Shown here one piece after another: positions 47,351-57,092 of a stretch of DNA of 64,000 nucleotides (position 1 is its first letter; each line of letters starts with the position of its first letter). The position numbers and the translations under genes are program-made. The stretch spans positions 236,957 to 300,956 of the forward strand of contig NZ_NOIH01000015.1 of NCBI RefSeq assembly GCF_002245655.1, in the 5' to 3' direction. The DNA is from Thauera propionica. GTDB taxonomy: Bacteria > Pseudomonadota > Gammaproteobacteria > Burkholderiales > Rhodocyclaceae. Under the pieces are notes generated by a model that saw nothing but the letters and a program-made list of their open reading frames with translations, was not told the origin of the DNA and searched no databases.

Positions 47351-49396
47351 TCAGCGGCCGATGCTGATGAGTTCGTCGAACAGCCGCTGCGCCACCGTCA
47401 TGACGCGCGCCGAGGCCTGGTAGGCGAGTTGATAGCGGACCAGGTTGGCCGCCTCCTCGTCCAGGTTGACGCCCGAGACGCTGTCGCGCGCGCTCGTGGC
47501 CTGATCGAGCAAGGATTCCTGAGCGGCTTCGTTGACCTGGACCTCGCGCGTCTTGTTGCCGACCGTGGTCACCGTCTGGGCGTAGAGCGACTGGAAGGTG
47601 GCGGTGGGCCGGCCGCTGGCGTCGGCGCCCAGGACCTTGGTCGTCTGCAGCGCGCCGAGCGCAACCGCATTGCGGTTGTCGGCTACACCGGCGACGCTCG
47701 GACCAAAATTGAATGCGTCACCCGACTCGGGCGTGCCGCTGAAGCGGAAATCGAACGTGTAGCCACCGGGCCCCGTGACACGGAACTGGACACCGGACGA
47801 ATCCGCGGAAGGCGTGTAGGTCGTGCTGCTGCCACCAGACGGGTAGCTGCCGTCGGTCACCCACTCGCCGGTCGCGGCATCCATCTTGAGCCGCTCGATC
47901 GTGAAGCCCGCGGGCACCGTCAATGCCGGACCGGTCCCGTCGAAACCCAGCGCAAACGCGGAGAAGTCCGGCACCCCGTCACCCGAACCGTCCATGCCGG
48001 CGATGTCGCGGATATCGATGTTGGCGACCTTGCCGGTCCCCTGATTCGTCAGCGGCGACGTCACCGAGACCGGACCGCCGGCCGCGATCTCACGCGGGTC
48101 GGAGATGCCCACGGCGATGTTGCGGGCGGCGTTGCGCGTAGGCTGGATCAGCAGGCCGTCGGCAGGAATGCTCGCTGCACCCGGCAGGGAAACGGCAATC
48201 CCGCCCCCCGTGAGCGTCGCCGGCCAGGCGGGAGCCGGTGCAAGCGCAAGCGAAGCCAGCTCCTCATCCCCCGCAAAGAGCCTGACGGATCCCCCGCTCA
48301 CGAGCACGCGGTAATCCTTGGCACGAACCTCGCTCACATCGGTGATGCTCGTACTGACGCCCGCCACCGCCGGCACCACGGTCGGGGTGATCGGCTTGAA
48401 GAAATCCTTCCCGAGAACGCCCTCGAGATCGACCCCGAGCTTGTGCTGTGCGTTGAACGTCTCCGTGATCCCGAGCGCGATGAGGCCCAGCGCGTTCTGC
48501 GCAGCGTCGAGCGAGACCCGGCGGAACTCCAGCAGCCCGCCCAACTCGCCACCGCTCAGCAAGGACTCGGCGATCTCGATCGTATTGCCACCGGGTGCCG
48601 TCAGCGAGATCGCGCCGCGCTGCGGGTCGGCAGCGCTCGGGATCACCTGGAACTGGGAAACCGTGCCGCGCAGCACCAGAGGCTGCCCGGAGCCGATGAA
48701 CACGGAGACCGCACCATTGGCCTTGCCGCTGTCCGTTTCGTCGACGACGGTGATCTGCACCAGCTTGTTCAGCTCGGCCAGCAGCTGGTCGCGCTGGTCG
48801 AGCAGGTCGTTGGCCGGCGTGCCGGCGCCGCCCGCCTGGGCGACGACGATGCGCTGGTTCATCTCGGCAATCGCCTTGGCATAGGTGTTGATCGACTCGA
48901 CCGTCTGGACGATGCCACCCTCGACCCCCTGGCGGACCTCTTCGAGGCGGGTGTTCAGCGACTGGAAGCGCGACGCGAGCGCCTGGCCATTGGAAATCAG
49001 GGACTGGCGCGCCGCCACGCTGGTGGGGTTGGAGGCCACTTCCTGCACGCCAGCAAAGAAGTTCGCCAGTGCGGGCGACAGGCCGGTCGTGCTGTCGGCA
49101 AGCAGGTTGTTGATCTGGCCGATCTGGGCGCTGTAGGCACCGTACTGCGCGCGCCGGTTATCGGCCTGCAGGACCTGGTTCTCGAGAAACTGGTTGTACG
49201 AGCGGGTGACGGAAGTGACGTCGGTGCCCTGCCCGAAGAAGCCCGCGCCGGTGAACAAGGGCGGGCGCGCGGCCTGGCCAACCGTCTGGCGGTGGTAGCC
49301 GACGGTCCCTGCGTTGGTGATGTTGTGACTGGTCGTATTGAGCTGGGCCTGTGCCGCGTTGAGGCCCGAGACTCCGATGTTGAGCATGCCAGCCAT
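47351..49396 (-). CDS. flgK: Flagellar hook-associated protein FlgK (HAP1)
   Basis: First junction protein, 681 residues. The N terminus has the rod/hook motif VSGLNAAQAQLNTTSHNITN, then AGTVGYHRQTV. The C terminus has the conserved SGVNLDEEAANLVRYQLAYQ, ahead of the closing helix RVMTVAQRLFDELISIGR. It is transcribed with flgL from a sigma-54 promoter in the flgJ-flgK gap. The middle domain has low similarity to familiar ones, as usual. Confidence 0.97.
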   Translation of the reverse strand: MAGMLNIGVSGLNAAQAQLNTTSHNITNAGTVGYHRQTVGQAARPPLFTGAGFFGQGTDVTSVTRSYNQFLENQVLQADNRRAQYGAYSAQIGQINNLLADSTTGLSPALANFFAGVQEVASNPTSVAARQSLISNGQALASRFQSLNTRLEEVRQGVEGGIVQTVESINTYAKAIAEMNQRIVVAQAGGAGTPANDLLDQRDQLLAELNKLVQITVVDETDSGKANGAVSVFIGSGQPLVLRGTVSQFQVIPSAADPQRGAISLTAPGGNTIEIAESLLSGGELGGLLEFRRVSLDAAQNALGLIALGITETFNAQHKLGVDLEGVLGKDFFKPITPTVVPAVAGVSTSITDVSEVRAKDYRVLVSGGSVRLFAGDEELASLALAPAPAWPATLTGGGIAVSLPGAASIPADGLLIQPTRNAARNIAVGISDPREIAAGGPVSVTSPLTNQGTGKVANIDIRDIAGMDGSGDGVPDFSAFALGFDGTGPALTVPAGFTIERLKMDAATGEWVTDGSYPSGGSSTTYTPSADSSGVQFRVTGPGGYTFDFRFSGTPESGDAFNFGPSVAGVADNRNAVALGALQTTKVLGADASGRPTATFQSLYAQTVTTVGNKTREVQVNEAAQESLLDQATSARDSVSGVNLDEEAANLVRYQLAYQASARVMTVAQRLFDELISIGR

Positions 49397-49435
49397 GATG
49401 GTCTTCCTGATCTGCGATTACCTGACAGGAGAACA

Positions 49436-49451
49436 GCAAGAAGCTTGCCAC
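49436..49451 (-). promoter_or_regulatory. Sigma-54 promoter of flgK-flgL
   Basis: On the minus strand, TGGCAAGCTTCTTGCT has GG-N10-GC with one change from TGGCACG-N4-TTGCW. It lies 40 nt before the flgK start. A CGGCAA word is at 49461-49466, just upstream of the element. Confidence 0.83.
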
Positions 49452-49467
49452 CCCTGAAGCGGCAATA

Positions 49468-50502
49468 TCAGCCGATGGAGGCCAGGGCGTTGCGCAGCGT
49501 GGCGCCACCGATGATGCGGGACAGCTTGTTGGCGTACTGCGGATCGGTGGCATAGCCAGCGTCCTGAAGGCCGCGGGCAAAGCCGCTGACCTCCGTCTGG
49601 CCGAGCACGCCGGCGTAGCGCGGGCTGCGCGTCATCAGCTCGGCATAGTCGCGGAAGGACTCGGCGTAGGACGCGTAGGACCGGAAACGGGAAGGCTCGG
49701 TGTAAGCCCGGCCGCCGGCATACTCGGTGACGGCCCGGTCGACCGTCTTGCCGGTCCAGGCCGAGCCAGCCTTGATGTTGAAGAGGTTGTAGCTCGGGCT
49801 GCCGTCGGCATGGCGCAGCTGCTTCTCGCCCCAGCCGGTCTCGAGTGCGGCCTGCGCCACCATGAAGGCGGGCGGGATACCGGTGCGCTTGCTCGCCTCG
49901 ACGGCATGCGGCCACACCTCCGTCACGAAGTTACGGGCCTGCGAGGACACCGCACCGGTGGCATCGCGCGCACTCTGGATCGCTTCACGGAAGCGTGCCT
50001 CGAGCAAGGCATTGTCGACTGTGGAGCCGACGTCGAAAGCGGGCGTGTCCTTGGCGCCGGACAAGGCATCCGGGCTGGCGGCAAGCGCAGCGCGTTGCAT
50101 CGCGGCAGAAATTGCCGGCCGGCGGGTGACGCCGGCAAGGTCGAAGCCGCCACCGCCCTGCCCCGGCGGAATCAGCGCATCGATCGCACTGGTCTTGTCG
50201 TCCTTGCCGCCGAGCTGGCGGTAGATGGTCTCGGACAGCCCGGTGCCGCGCCCCTGGGACAGGTTCAATGCGAGCTGCTGGTCGAGCAGGCTCTGGTATG
50301 TGCGCGTCTGGTCACTGTCGAGCATGCTGTTCGACGGCGTCGCCTCGCGCATCGACTTCATCACCATCTGCATGAACAGCGCCTCGAACTGCTTCGCGGC
50401 GGCACGCAGGGTGTCGTTCGACTGGCCGTCGGTGCGCGCCAGCCGTTGCAGGTCACGCAGCGAGTTGGGATCGAAAGCGTTGAGCTGGACACCGGCGTTC
50501 AT
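49468..50502 (-). CDS. flgJ: Peptidoglycan hydrolase FlgJ
   Basis: Rod-cap and muramidase, 344 residues. The rod-binding N-terminal domain (about 30-100) has AAKQFEALFMQMVMKSMREA. A linker is followed by the glucosaminidase domain (about 180-340) with VWPHAVEASKRTGIPPAFMV and AALETGWGEKQLRHADGSPS, in which the catalytic Glu lies in ALETGWG. It opens a periplasmic passage for the rod. It has 10 nt to flgI upstream. Confidence 0.96.
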   Translation of the reverse strand: MNAGVQLNAFDPNSLRDLQRLARTDGQSNDTLRAAAKQFEALFMQMVMKSMREATPSNSMLDSDQTRTYQSLLDQQLALNLSQGRGTGLSETIYRQLGGKDDKTSAIDALIPPGQGGGGFDLAGVTRRPAISAAMQRAALAASPDALSGAKDTPAFDVGSTVDNALLEARFREAIQSARDATGAVSSQARNFVTEVWPHAVEASKRTGIPPAFMVAQAALETGWGEKQLRHADGSPSYNLFNIKAGSAWTGKTVDRAVTEYAGGRAYTEPSRFRSYASYAESFRDYAELMTRSPRYAGVLGQTEVSGFARGLQDAGYATDPQYANKLSRIIGGATLRNALASIG

Positions 50503-50512
50503 GTCGCTGACC

Positions 50513-51640
50513 TCAGATGACCTCGAGCTCGGCGCGCAGGGCGCCGGCCGCCTTCATCGCCTGCAGGATGCTGACCAGGTCCATCGGCTTGGCGCCAAGC
50601 GCATTGAGCGCCTTGACCACGTCGGCGAGGTTGCCGCCGGCGCGCACGTTGTGGATGCTGCCACCGTCCTGACGAATGTCGACCTGGCCCTGGTTCTGCG
50701 CCGCCACGGTCACGCCCTGCGAGAACGGCGCGGGCTGGCTCACCTGGGTCTCGCTATTCACGGTGACGGTGAGGTTGCCATGCGACACCGCGACGTTCTG
50801 CAATGTCACGCGCTGGTTCATGACCACCGAACCGGTGCGCGAATTGACGATGACCTTGGCCACCTGCTCGCCCGGGGTCACCTTCAGGTTCTCGAGCTGG
50901 CCGAGGAAACTCACACGCTGCGAGACGTCGACCGGCGCCAGCACCTGGATGCTGCGCGCATCCAGCGCGCGCGCCGCGCCCGGTGCGACGCCGTTGATCG
51001 CGTCCACCACGCGACGCGCGGTGTTGAAGTCGGCGTCGTTGAGTTCGACCATCACGAAGTCGCCCTGCCCCACCGACGCGGCAACGCCGCGCTCGATCGT
51101 CGCACCGCCCGGAATCCGCCCTGCCGCCAGATGGTTGATGGTCTGCGCCGCACCGCCCGCGGCACCACCGGCCCCACCGACCACCAGATTGCCTTGCGCC
51201 ACCGCATACACCTGGCCGTCTGCGCCCTTCAGCGGTGTCATCACCAGCGTGCCGCCACGCAGGCTCTTGGCATTGCCGATCGAGGACACGGTGACGTCGA
51301 TCGGCTGGCCGGGCCGCGCAAACGGCGGCAGGCTCGCGGTGACCATCACCGCGGCGACGTTCTTCAGCTGCATGTTGGTGCCCTGCGGCACGGTCACGCC
51401 CATGTTGCCGAGCATGTTGACGATGCTCTGCTTGGTGAAAGGCGTCTGCGTGGTCTGGTCGCCGCTGCCATCCAGGCCGACGACGAGGCCATAGCCGACG
51501 AGCTGGTTCTCGCGCACGCCGGCAATGGTGGCAAGGTCCTTGATGCGCTCTGCAGCGGCTTCCGCCGCCGCGGAGTAGAAGATGCCGGCGGCGACCGCCG
51601 CCACCAGGCCTCGCATCAGCAGGGATTGGAATCGGTTCAT
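50513..51640 (-). CDS. flgI: Flagellar P-ring protein FlgI
   Basis: Periplasmic ring around the rod, 375 residues. A signal peptide (about 1-30, ending AAAEA) is followed by the conserved [20 protein letters not shown], then [20 protein letters not shown]. It has 12 nt to flgH. Confidence 0.97.
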   Translation of the reverse strand: MNRFQSLLMRGLVAAVAAGIFYSAAAEAAAERIKDLATIAGVRENQLVGYGLVVGLDGSGDQTTQTPFTKQSIVNMLGNMGVTVPQGTNMQLKNVAAVMVTASLPPFARPGQPIDVTVSSIGNAKSLRGGTLVMTPLKGADGQVYAVAQGNLVVGGAGGAAGGAAQTINHLAAGRIPGGATIERGVAASVGQGDFVMVELNDADFNTARRVVDAINGVAPGAARALDARSIQVLAPVDVSQRVSFLGQLENLKVTPGEQVAKVIVNSRTGSVVMNQRVTLQNVAVSHGNLTVTVNSETQVSQPAPFSQGVTVAAQNQGQVDIRQDGGSIHNVRAGGNLADVVKALNALGAKPMDLVSILQAMKAAGALRAELEVI

Positions 51641-51652
51641 GGCTAGGCTCGG

Positions 51653-52330
51653 TCAGAAAGGCAGGATGGCGAGGAAGAAGCGCTGCAGCCACCCCATGGT
51701 GTTGGACTGGTCGATGAAGCCGCTGCCGCGGTATTCGATGCGTGCATCCGCCACCTGCGTCGACTGCACGGTGTTGGTCGACGTGACCGTATTGGGATCG
51801 ATCACACCCGAGAAACGGATGAACTCGCTGCCCTGGTTGATGGCGAGCATCTTCTCGCCGGACACCAGCAGGTTGCCGTTGGGATAGACGTCGATGACCG
51901 TGACCGTGATCGTGCCGTTGAAGGCGTTGTTTGCTCGGGCCGAGCCGGTGCCGGTGAACTCGGAATCGGCTCCGGCTTCGATGTTGAGACCATTGAGCCC
52001 GCCCAGCGGCAGGCGCGAGCTCGCGGTGATACCGCCGGTCATCTCCGAGCCGCGCGAAGCGCTGGCATTCGCGCTCTTGGTCGCGGTGTTGCGCTCGACG
52101 AGGTTGATCGTGATGATGTCGCCGACATGGCGCGCGCGGCGATCCTCGAACAGCGGCCGCGCGAGTGCGGCCTGGTAGATGGCGCCATTCGCGGAAGGCG
52201 CCGGCAGGCGGCTGTCGGGACGCACGCTCATCGGCTGATGCACGGCCGTTGGCGGCACGGTGTCGATCGAGGCACAGCCCGCCAGCAGCGCGACGCCGGG
52301 AAGCAGGAAGGAGGCGAACAGGGGCTTCAT
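51653..52330 (-). CDS. flgH: Flagellar L-ring protein FlgH
   Basis: Outer-membrane lipoprotein ring, 225 residues. The lipobox LLAGC sits at about residue 18. The core has [20 protein letters not shown] and [16 protein letters not shown]. The ATG at 52330 has GAGG at good spacing; the upstream GTG at 52342 would overlap the flgG stop and adds only four residues. It follows flgG directly. Confidence 0.96.
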   Translation of the reverse strand: MKPLFASFLLPGVALLAGCASIDTVPPTAVHQPMSVRPDSRLPAPSANGAIYQAALARPLFEDRRARHVGDIITINLVERNTATKSANASASRGSEMTGGITASSRLPLGGLNGLNIEAGADSEFTGTGSARANNAFNGTITVTVIDVYPNGNLLVSGEKMLAINQGSEFIRFSGVIDPNTVTSTNTVQSTQVADARIEYRGSGFIDQSNTMGWLQRFFLAILPF

Positions 52331-52338
52331 CAACGGCC

Positions 52339-53121
52339 TCACAGCTGGGTCAGGCGCCCGAGCATCTGGTCGGACGTGGAGATGGCGCGCGAGTTGAGCT
52401 CGTAGGCGCGCTGCGTGACGATCATGCTGACCAGTTCCTCGGCCACGTTCACGTTCGAGGTCTCGACATAGCCCTGGTTGATGACGCCGGCACCGTTGGT
52501 GCCTGCTTCGGTGGGCGTGGCCTCGCCGCTCGACGCGGTTTCGTAGAACAGGTTCTCACCCGCGCTCTGCAGGCCACCGGGGTTGATGAAGGTCGCCACC
52601 TGGATCTGGCCGACCGGCTGGGGCTCGACCTGATTGGGCAGCGTGACCGTCACGGTGCCGTCCTTGCCGATGGTGATCGACTTGGCGTCGGCCGGGATCT
52701 GGATGGCATCGAGCAGCGGATAGCCGCTCGGGGTGACGACGTTGCCCTGGTTGTCGAGCTGCAGCGCGCCGTCGCGGGTGTAGGCAGTGGTGCCGTCGGG
52801 CATCGCGATCTGCAGGAAGCCGTTGCCCTGGATGGCGACGTCGAGCGCACCGCCGGTCTGCTGCAGGCTGCCCTGCGTGAAGATGCGCTCGGTGGCCACC
52901 GGACGCACACCGGTACCGATCTGCAGGCCGCTGGAGACCTGGGTCTGCTGCGTGGTCTGCGCCCCGGGCTGGCGGATCGTCTGGTACAGCAGATCCTCGA
53001 ACACCGCCCGCTGGCGCTTGTAGCCGTTGGTGGAGACGTTGGCCAGGTTGTTGGAGATCACGTCCAGCGAGGTCTGCTGGGCATCCAGCCCGGTGCGGGC
53101 GGTCCACAGGGAGCGGATCAT
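52339..53121 (-). CDS. flgG: Flagellar distal rod protein FlgG
   Basis: Distal rod subunit of 260 residues. It starts [20 protein letters not shown], then [19 protein letters not shown], and ends with the rod C terminus [21 protein letters not shown] 164-nt gap separates it from flgF and carries a promoter-like element and four CGGCAA words, so flgG-flgH-flgI-flgJ appears to be its own unit. Confidence 0.97.
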   Translation of the reverse strand: MIRSLWTARTGLDAQQTSLDVISNNLANVSTNGYKRQRAVFEDLLYQTIRQPGAQTTQQTQVSSGLQIGTGVRPVATERIFTQGSLQQTGGALDVAIQGNGFLQIAMPDGTTAYTRDGALQLDNQGNVVTPSGYPLLDAIQIPADAKSITIGKDGTVTVTLPNQVEPQPVGQIQVATFINPGGLQSAGENLFYETASSGEATPTEAGTNGAGVINQGYVETSNVNVAEELVSMIVTQRAYELNSRAISTSDQMLGRLTQL

Positions 53122-53142
53122 GATGAAGTCCTCTGTTCTGCG

Positions 53143-53218
53143 TTGCCGTGACGGCAGGCTTTGCCGTCACGCGGCGGCGATTGCCGCTTTTCCATGGAAT
53201 CAGTCTAGGCCCTTGCCG
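53143..53218 (-). promoter_or_regulatory. Four CGGCAA sites and a hairpin in the flgG leader
   Basis: TTGCCG (CGGCAA on the coding strand) occurs at 53143, 53161, 53181 and 53213. Within it GTGACGGCA (53148-53156) and TGCCGTCAC (53162-53170) form a perfect 9-bp inverted repeat with a 5-nt loop. All lie downstream of the candidate promoter at 53244-53259, a placement known for FlrC-type activators acting from within the transcribed region. Confidence 0.5.
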
Positions 53219-53243
53219 GTCTCGACCATCCCGAGATAAACAA

Positions 53244-53259
53244 CGCAAAAACCGTGCTA
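53244..53259 (-). promoter_or_regulatory. Variant sigma-54 promoter of flgG
   Basis: On the minus strand, TAGCACGGTTTTTGCG matches TGGCACG-N4-TTGC except for A in place of the first G of the -24 pair. It lies about 125 nt before the flgG ATG. The changed GG lowers confidence. Confidence 0.5.
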
Positions 53260-53285
53260 ATCGTGCGGAGGACGATCGCGGCCGT

Positions 53286-54020
53286 TCAGTTCGACGACAG
53301 CACCTGGGTCGCAGCGCGGTCATTGGCCTCCGCGGTCTGCATCATGCGCACCTGCATCTCGAACTGGCGGGCGAGCGAGATCATCTGCACCATCTGGTCG
53401 GCGACATTGACGTTGCTGCCCTCGAGGTAGCCACCGGCGACCTGCACGTTGGGGTCTGCCGGGGCCGGCGCGCCGTTGGCGAGGCGGAACAGGCCGTCGT
53501 CACCGCGCACCAGATCGGTCTCGGGCGGGTTCACCAGCTTCAACTGGGCGACGAGGTTGACCACGCCGGTGCCCGGGTCGATGGACGACACCGAACCATC
53601 GCGGCCGATGACGATCTCGGTGTCGGGCGGAATCGCGATCGGCCCGCCGTCGCCGACCACCGGCTGCCCCTCGCGGGTCTGCAGGATGCCGGCCGGGCTC
53701 AGCATCAGGCTGCCGTTGCGGGTGTAGGCCTCACTGCCGTCCGGCCGCTGCACCGCGAGCCAGCCCTTGCCTTCCAGCGCGACGTCGTAGGGCCGACCGG
53801 TGTACTGGATCGGCCCCGGCGTAAAGTCGTTGGCGACGCTGGCATCGACGGCGAACGAGCGCGTGCGCAGGGCTTCGGTCTGGATTTCCACCGCGCGCAG
53901 CTTGTGCAGTTGCGAGCGGAAACCGGTCGAGGCGGCGTTGGCGATGTTGTTCGACACCGCCGCCTGCTGGTCCATCGTGCCCTTGGCACCGGTCATCGCG
54001 GTGTAGATCAGGCGATCCAT
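53286..54020 (-). CDS. flgF: Flagellar proximal rod protein FlgF
   Basis: Rod subunit of 244 residues. It starts MDRLIYTAMTGAKGTMDQQA, has VSNNIANAASTGFRSQLHKL, and ends with the conserved NVADQMVQMISLARQFEMQV. It is the last gene of the flgB-flgF unit, 43 nt after flgE. Confidence 0.97.
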   Translation of the reverse strand: MDRLIYTAMTGAKGTMDQQAAVSNNIANAASTGFRSQLHKLRAVEIQTEALRTRSFAVDASVANDFTPGPIQYTGRPYDVALEGKGWLAVQRPDGSEAYTRNGSLMLSPAGILQTREGQPVVGDGGPIAIPPDTEIVIGRDGSVSSIDPGTGVVNLVAQLKLVNPPETDLVRGDDGLFRLANGAPAPADPNVQVAGGYLEGSNVNVADQMVQMISLARQFEMQVRMMQTAEANDRAATQVLSSN

Positions 54021-54063
54021 GTTCGACTCCCCTCTTCCTGTCGGCCCGCAGCCCGTTCAGTCA

Positions 54064-55326
54064 TCAGCGCAGGTTGACCAGCGTCTGCAGGATCTGGTCC
54101 TGCGTGCGGATCGATTGCGCGTTGGCTTGGTAGTTGCGCTGCTGGATGATCATCTGCACCAGCTCCTGGGTCAGGTCCACGTTGGATTCCTCGACCTGGC
54201 CGGCGGAGATGACGCCGTTGAGCCCGTTACCCGGTTCGCCGCGGGCGAAACCACCCGATTCCGGCGTCTCGACCCAGTAGTTGTTGCCGATGGGCGACAG
54301 GCCGTTGTTGTTGCGCACGGTCGTCAGGTTGACGATGCCGATATCCTTGGTGATGCCGTTGGTGTAGCGCGCCTGGACGGTGCCGTTGCGGCTGATCGAC
54401 AGGCCGGCGATCTCACCCGGGGCGGAGCCGTTCTGGGTCAGTTCGCGCGGCGTGGACTTGCCGCCGAACTGGGTGATCATCGACATGTCGACATTGATCA
54501 CGCTCGGATCGGCGTCCGGCCCGAGATTGGAGGTCAGCACGAAGTCACTCGGCGGCACGAGCTTTCCAAGACCGTCGAAGTTCAGCGTCGCGTTCGGCGT
54601 GGCCGGTAGCGTCGCCGTGTCGTTGTCCAGAACGGTGTAGACGTCCCAGGTGCTGTTTACGACATCGGTGCGACGGACGAAGTACAGGGACAGCGAGTGC
54701 TCCTTGCCAAGGGAGTCGAAGATCTTCAGCGCGGTCGAGTAGGAATAGGTCTCCGGATCATTCGGGTCGAGTGGCGTCGTGGCCCCGTCGATCGTCTCCG
54801 CATCCGCGCTGAGGTTCAGGCTCAAACCGACTTCGGTGGTGGCCGCCGCGCCGACACCGGTGGACGGGATCACCATCGTGCGGAACGAATCCGCCGTGAC
54901 GGTGGCAGGCGCACGGACGTCACCCGAAATCGGATCCTCGACCTGATAGCCCATCAGGCGGTCGCCGAGCGGCGTGACGATGTAGCCCTGCTTGTCGATG
55001 TTGAACTGGCCGTTGCGCGTCAGTGCGAAACCACCGCTCTGGAGCTCCACCTCGAAGAAGCCATTGCCGTTGATCGCCATGTCCAGCGGATTGCTGGTGG
55101 TGGTGATGTTGCCCTGGGTGAAGGACTGGCGCACGGCCTGCACCGCGCTGCCGATGCCGATCTGCACCTTGGACACCGCGCCGGTGAGCGAAGACGCGTA
55201 GGCGTCGGCGAACACCGTGCCGGAGTTCTTGAAGCCCACGGTGCTGGCGTTGGCGACGTTGTTGGAGATGACGTCGAGCGCCTTGGAGGAAGAGTTCAGG
55301 CCGCTGAGGCCCTGCTGGAATGCCAT
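54064..55326 (-). CDS. flgE: Flagellar hook protein FlgE
   Basis: Hook subunit of 420 residues. The N terminus has MAFQQGLSGLNSSSKALDVI, then SNNVANASTVGFKNSGTVFA. The C terminus has NVDLTQELVQMIIQQRNYQA and the final helix IRTQDQILQTLVNLR. The length is in the normal range for a hook protein. Confidence 0.97.
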   Translation of the reverse strand: MAFQQGLSGLNSSSKALDVISNNVANASTVGFKNSGTVFADAYASSLTGAVSKVQIGIGSAVQAVRQSFTQGNITTTSNPLDMAINGNGFFEVELQSGGFALTRNGQFNIDKQGYIVTPLGDRLMGYQVEDPISGDVRAPATVTADSFRTMVIPSTGVGAAATTEVGLSLNLSADAETIDGATTPLDPNDPETYSYSTALKIFDSLGKEHSLSLYFVRRTDVVNSTWDVYTVLDNDTATLPATPNATLNFDGLGKLVPPSDFVLTSNLGPDADPSVINVDMSMITQFGGKSTPRELTQNGSAPGEIAGLSISRNGTVQARYTNGITKDIGIVNLTTVRNNNGLSPIGNNYWVETPESGGFARGEPGNGLNGVISAGQVEESNVDLTQELVQMIIQQRNYQANAQSIRTQDQILQTLVNLR

Positions 55327-55341
55327 GATCGGGGCTCCGGA

Positions 55342-56010
55342 TCAGAGGATCTGCTTGATGTCGTCGACCTTGAATACGCCGAGGTCGCCCACCTGGAGGT
55401 CGGTGCCGCTGGCACCACGGACGATGCTGGTGACCGGACCGAACTGAAGCGTGCGCCCGCCCACCGCCTCTTCTCCGAGCCTCGCCGACAGTGACAGCGA
55501 GTAGATGCCGTCGGCCGCCCGCGAGCCATCCTCGGCCGTGCCGTCCCATACGAAGTTGTGGCTGCCCGCATCGACGTCGTTGAACACCATCTGCTTCACG
55601 ACCAGGCCTGAGCTGTCGCGCACCGACAGGGTCACGCTGTCGGCCGGCGTGTCGATCTCGAAGCCACCCACGGCACCGGCCTCGGTCAGTGCCAGGCGCG
55701 AGCCTTCCACCAGCACGCCGCGGCCGAGCAGCGCCGCGGCATTGAGCCCCTCGGCCGAGGCCTGGGAGTCGAAGAAGGACTGAACCATCTTGTTGAGCCG
55801 CTCGATGCCATCGACCGTACTCATCTGCGCGAGCTGGGAGGTCATCTCCGCGTTCTCCATCGGGTTCATGGGGTCCTGGTTCTGGAGCTGCGTGGTCAGC
55901 AGCTTCAGGAACCGGCCCTGCATGTCCTCTTCTGCCTTCTGGACAGGTTCGCTGCGGGCCAGGCTGGCCAGCACGCTGTTCGCTGTCTGATTGTTCGACA
56001 CGGTGGTCAT
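55342..56010 (-). CDS. flgD: Flagellar hook cap assembly protein FlgD
   Basis: Hook scaffold of 222 residues. The N-terminal conserved part has FLKLLTTQLQNQDPMNPMEN, then AEMTSQLAQMSTVDGIERLN. The rest is a beta-sandwich-like domain with NFVWDGTAEDGSRAADGIYS (FlgD Ig-like motif). It has a 39-nt gap to flgC, in which one TTGCCG word lies at 56036. Confidence 0.96.
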   Translation of the reverse strand: MTTVSNNQTANSVLASLARSEPVQKAEEDMQGRFLKLLTTQLQNQDPMNPMENAEMTSQLAQMSTVDGIERLNKMVQSFFDSQASAEGLNAAALLGRGVLVEGSRLALTEAGAVGGFEIDTPADSVTLSVRDSSGLVVKQMVFNDVDAGSHNFVWDGTAEDGSRAADGIYSLSLSARLGEEAVGGRTLQFGPVTSIVRGASGTDLQVGDLGVFKVDDIKQIL

Positions 56011-56049
56011 GGATTTCTCCTGCTAGCGGCATCGTTTGCCGGACGGCGC

Positions 56050-56454
56050 TTACTGTCCGATCTGCAATGTCCTTTGTAGCAAGGTCCGTGCCGTGTTCAT
56101 GATCTCGGCGTTGTTCTGGTAGGAGCGCGACGCGGAGATCATGTTCACCATCTCTTCGGCAACGTTGACGTTGGGCATCTCGACGTAGCCCTCGGCATTG
56201 GCCGCGGGATTGTTCGGCTCATAGACGAGACGCATCGGCGCAGCACTCTCGACGACCTGCGTCACCTGCACGCCCACGGCCGCGGGCCCGGCCACCTGGC
56301 GGGCGGCGAACACGACCTGCTTGGCGCGGTAAGGCTCGCCCGTTTCCGTGGTCACGCTGTCGGCGTTGGCGAGGTTGGAGGCCGTGGTGTTGAGTCGCAG
56401 CGACTGCGCGTTGAGCGCGGAGCCAGCGATCTGGAAGACGTTGAGCATGCTCAT
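56050..56454 (-). CDS. flgC: Flagellar basal-body rod protein FlgC
   Basis: Proximal rod subunit of 134 residues. It has [20 protein letters not shown] and ends [20 protein letters not shown], the usual rod termini. It has 11 nt to flgB. Confidence 0.97.
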   Translation of the reverse strand: MSMLNVFQIAGSALNAQSLRLNTTASNLANADSVTTETGEPYRAKQVVFAARQVAGPAAVGVQVTQVVESAAPMRLVYEPNNPAANAEGYVEMPNVNVAEEMVNMISASRSYQNNAEIMNTARTLLQRTLQIGQ

Positions 56455-56465
56455 GATGGAACCCC

Positions 56466-56873
56466 TTACTGACCGGTGAGCGCCGTGTTCATCGAGCGGA
56501 TCATGCCGCTGATGAAAGTGACGCTCGCCTCGTAGCGCAGCGCATTCTCGGCGAAGGCCGCACGCTCGACGTCCATGTTGACCGTGTTGCCGTCGACCGC
56601 GGACTGGTATTCGTTGCGGTACTTGACGAAGCTGCCGGCGCCCGCGCTGCCGCCGGCGGCGATGTGCGCCTGGTGCGTGGTGTCGAGCGCGACACCCGAC
56701 TGCCCCCCCTTCCCGATCGCGTTCTGCAGCGCGCTGCGAAAGTCGATGTCGCGCGCCTTGTAATGCGGCGTGTCGGCGTTGGCGATGTTCGAGGCGAGCA
56801 GTTCCTGGCGGTAGGCCTGGAGGTTGAACGCGGCCTGGTGGAAACGCATCTGGTTGTCTAGCAGGGTCTTCAT
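56466..56873 (-). CDS. flgB: Flagellar basal-body rod protein FlgB
   Basis: Proximal rod subunit of 135 residues. The N-terminal helix ([20 protein letters not shown]) leads to YKARDIDF, then [20 protein letters not shown] near the end. It is the first gene of flgBCDEF and has a sigma-54 promoter about 65 nt upstream. Confidence 0.97.
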   Translation of the reverse strand: MKTLLDNQMRFHQAAFNLQAYRQELLASNIANADTPHYKARDIDFRSALQNAIGKGGQSGVALDTTHQAHIAAGGSAGAGSFVKYRNEYQSAVDGNTVNMDVERAAFAENALRYEASVTFISGMIRSMNTALTGQ

Positions 56874-56937
56874 CGCCTTACCTCGCGGATGAACGCCGCT
56901 TCCGCAAACGGGAAACGGTCTCGATGGCAGTGGAAGG

Positions 56938-56953
56938 TGCAGCTTTCATGCCA
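56938..56953 (-). promoter_or_regulatory. Sigma-54 promoter of flgB-flgF
   Basis: On the minus strand, TGGCATGAAAGCTGCA gives GG-N10-GC and keeps the TGCA end of the -12 element. Two CGGCAA words lie about 85-100 nt upstream. Confidence 0.75.
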
Positions 56954-57036
56954 GCGATGGTAAGGCTGGACCCGCCTCGCTCCTCTGCCGATAAGGCGGC
57001 GGAAAACCGCCCATATCTGCCGCTTGTCGGCGCGGG

Positions 57037-57055
57037 CGGCAAAAGCTGCCGGCAA
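57037..57055. promoter_or_regulatory. CGGCAA pair in the flgB-flgA divergent region
   Basis: CGGCAA occurs at 57037-57042 and 57050-57055. They lie upstream of the flgB sigma-54 promoter and just before flgA, so they could serve either gene. Confidence 0.45.
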
Positions 57056-57092
57056 CTTGCCTCCCCGGGTGAGGCATGCTGCAATCGGGACC

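Noticed and set aside
47429..49555. Open frame of 708 codons opposite flgK
   Set aside because: Arg/Gly/Ala-rich with no motif, and flgK is certain on the minus strand.
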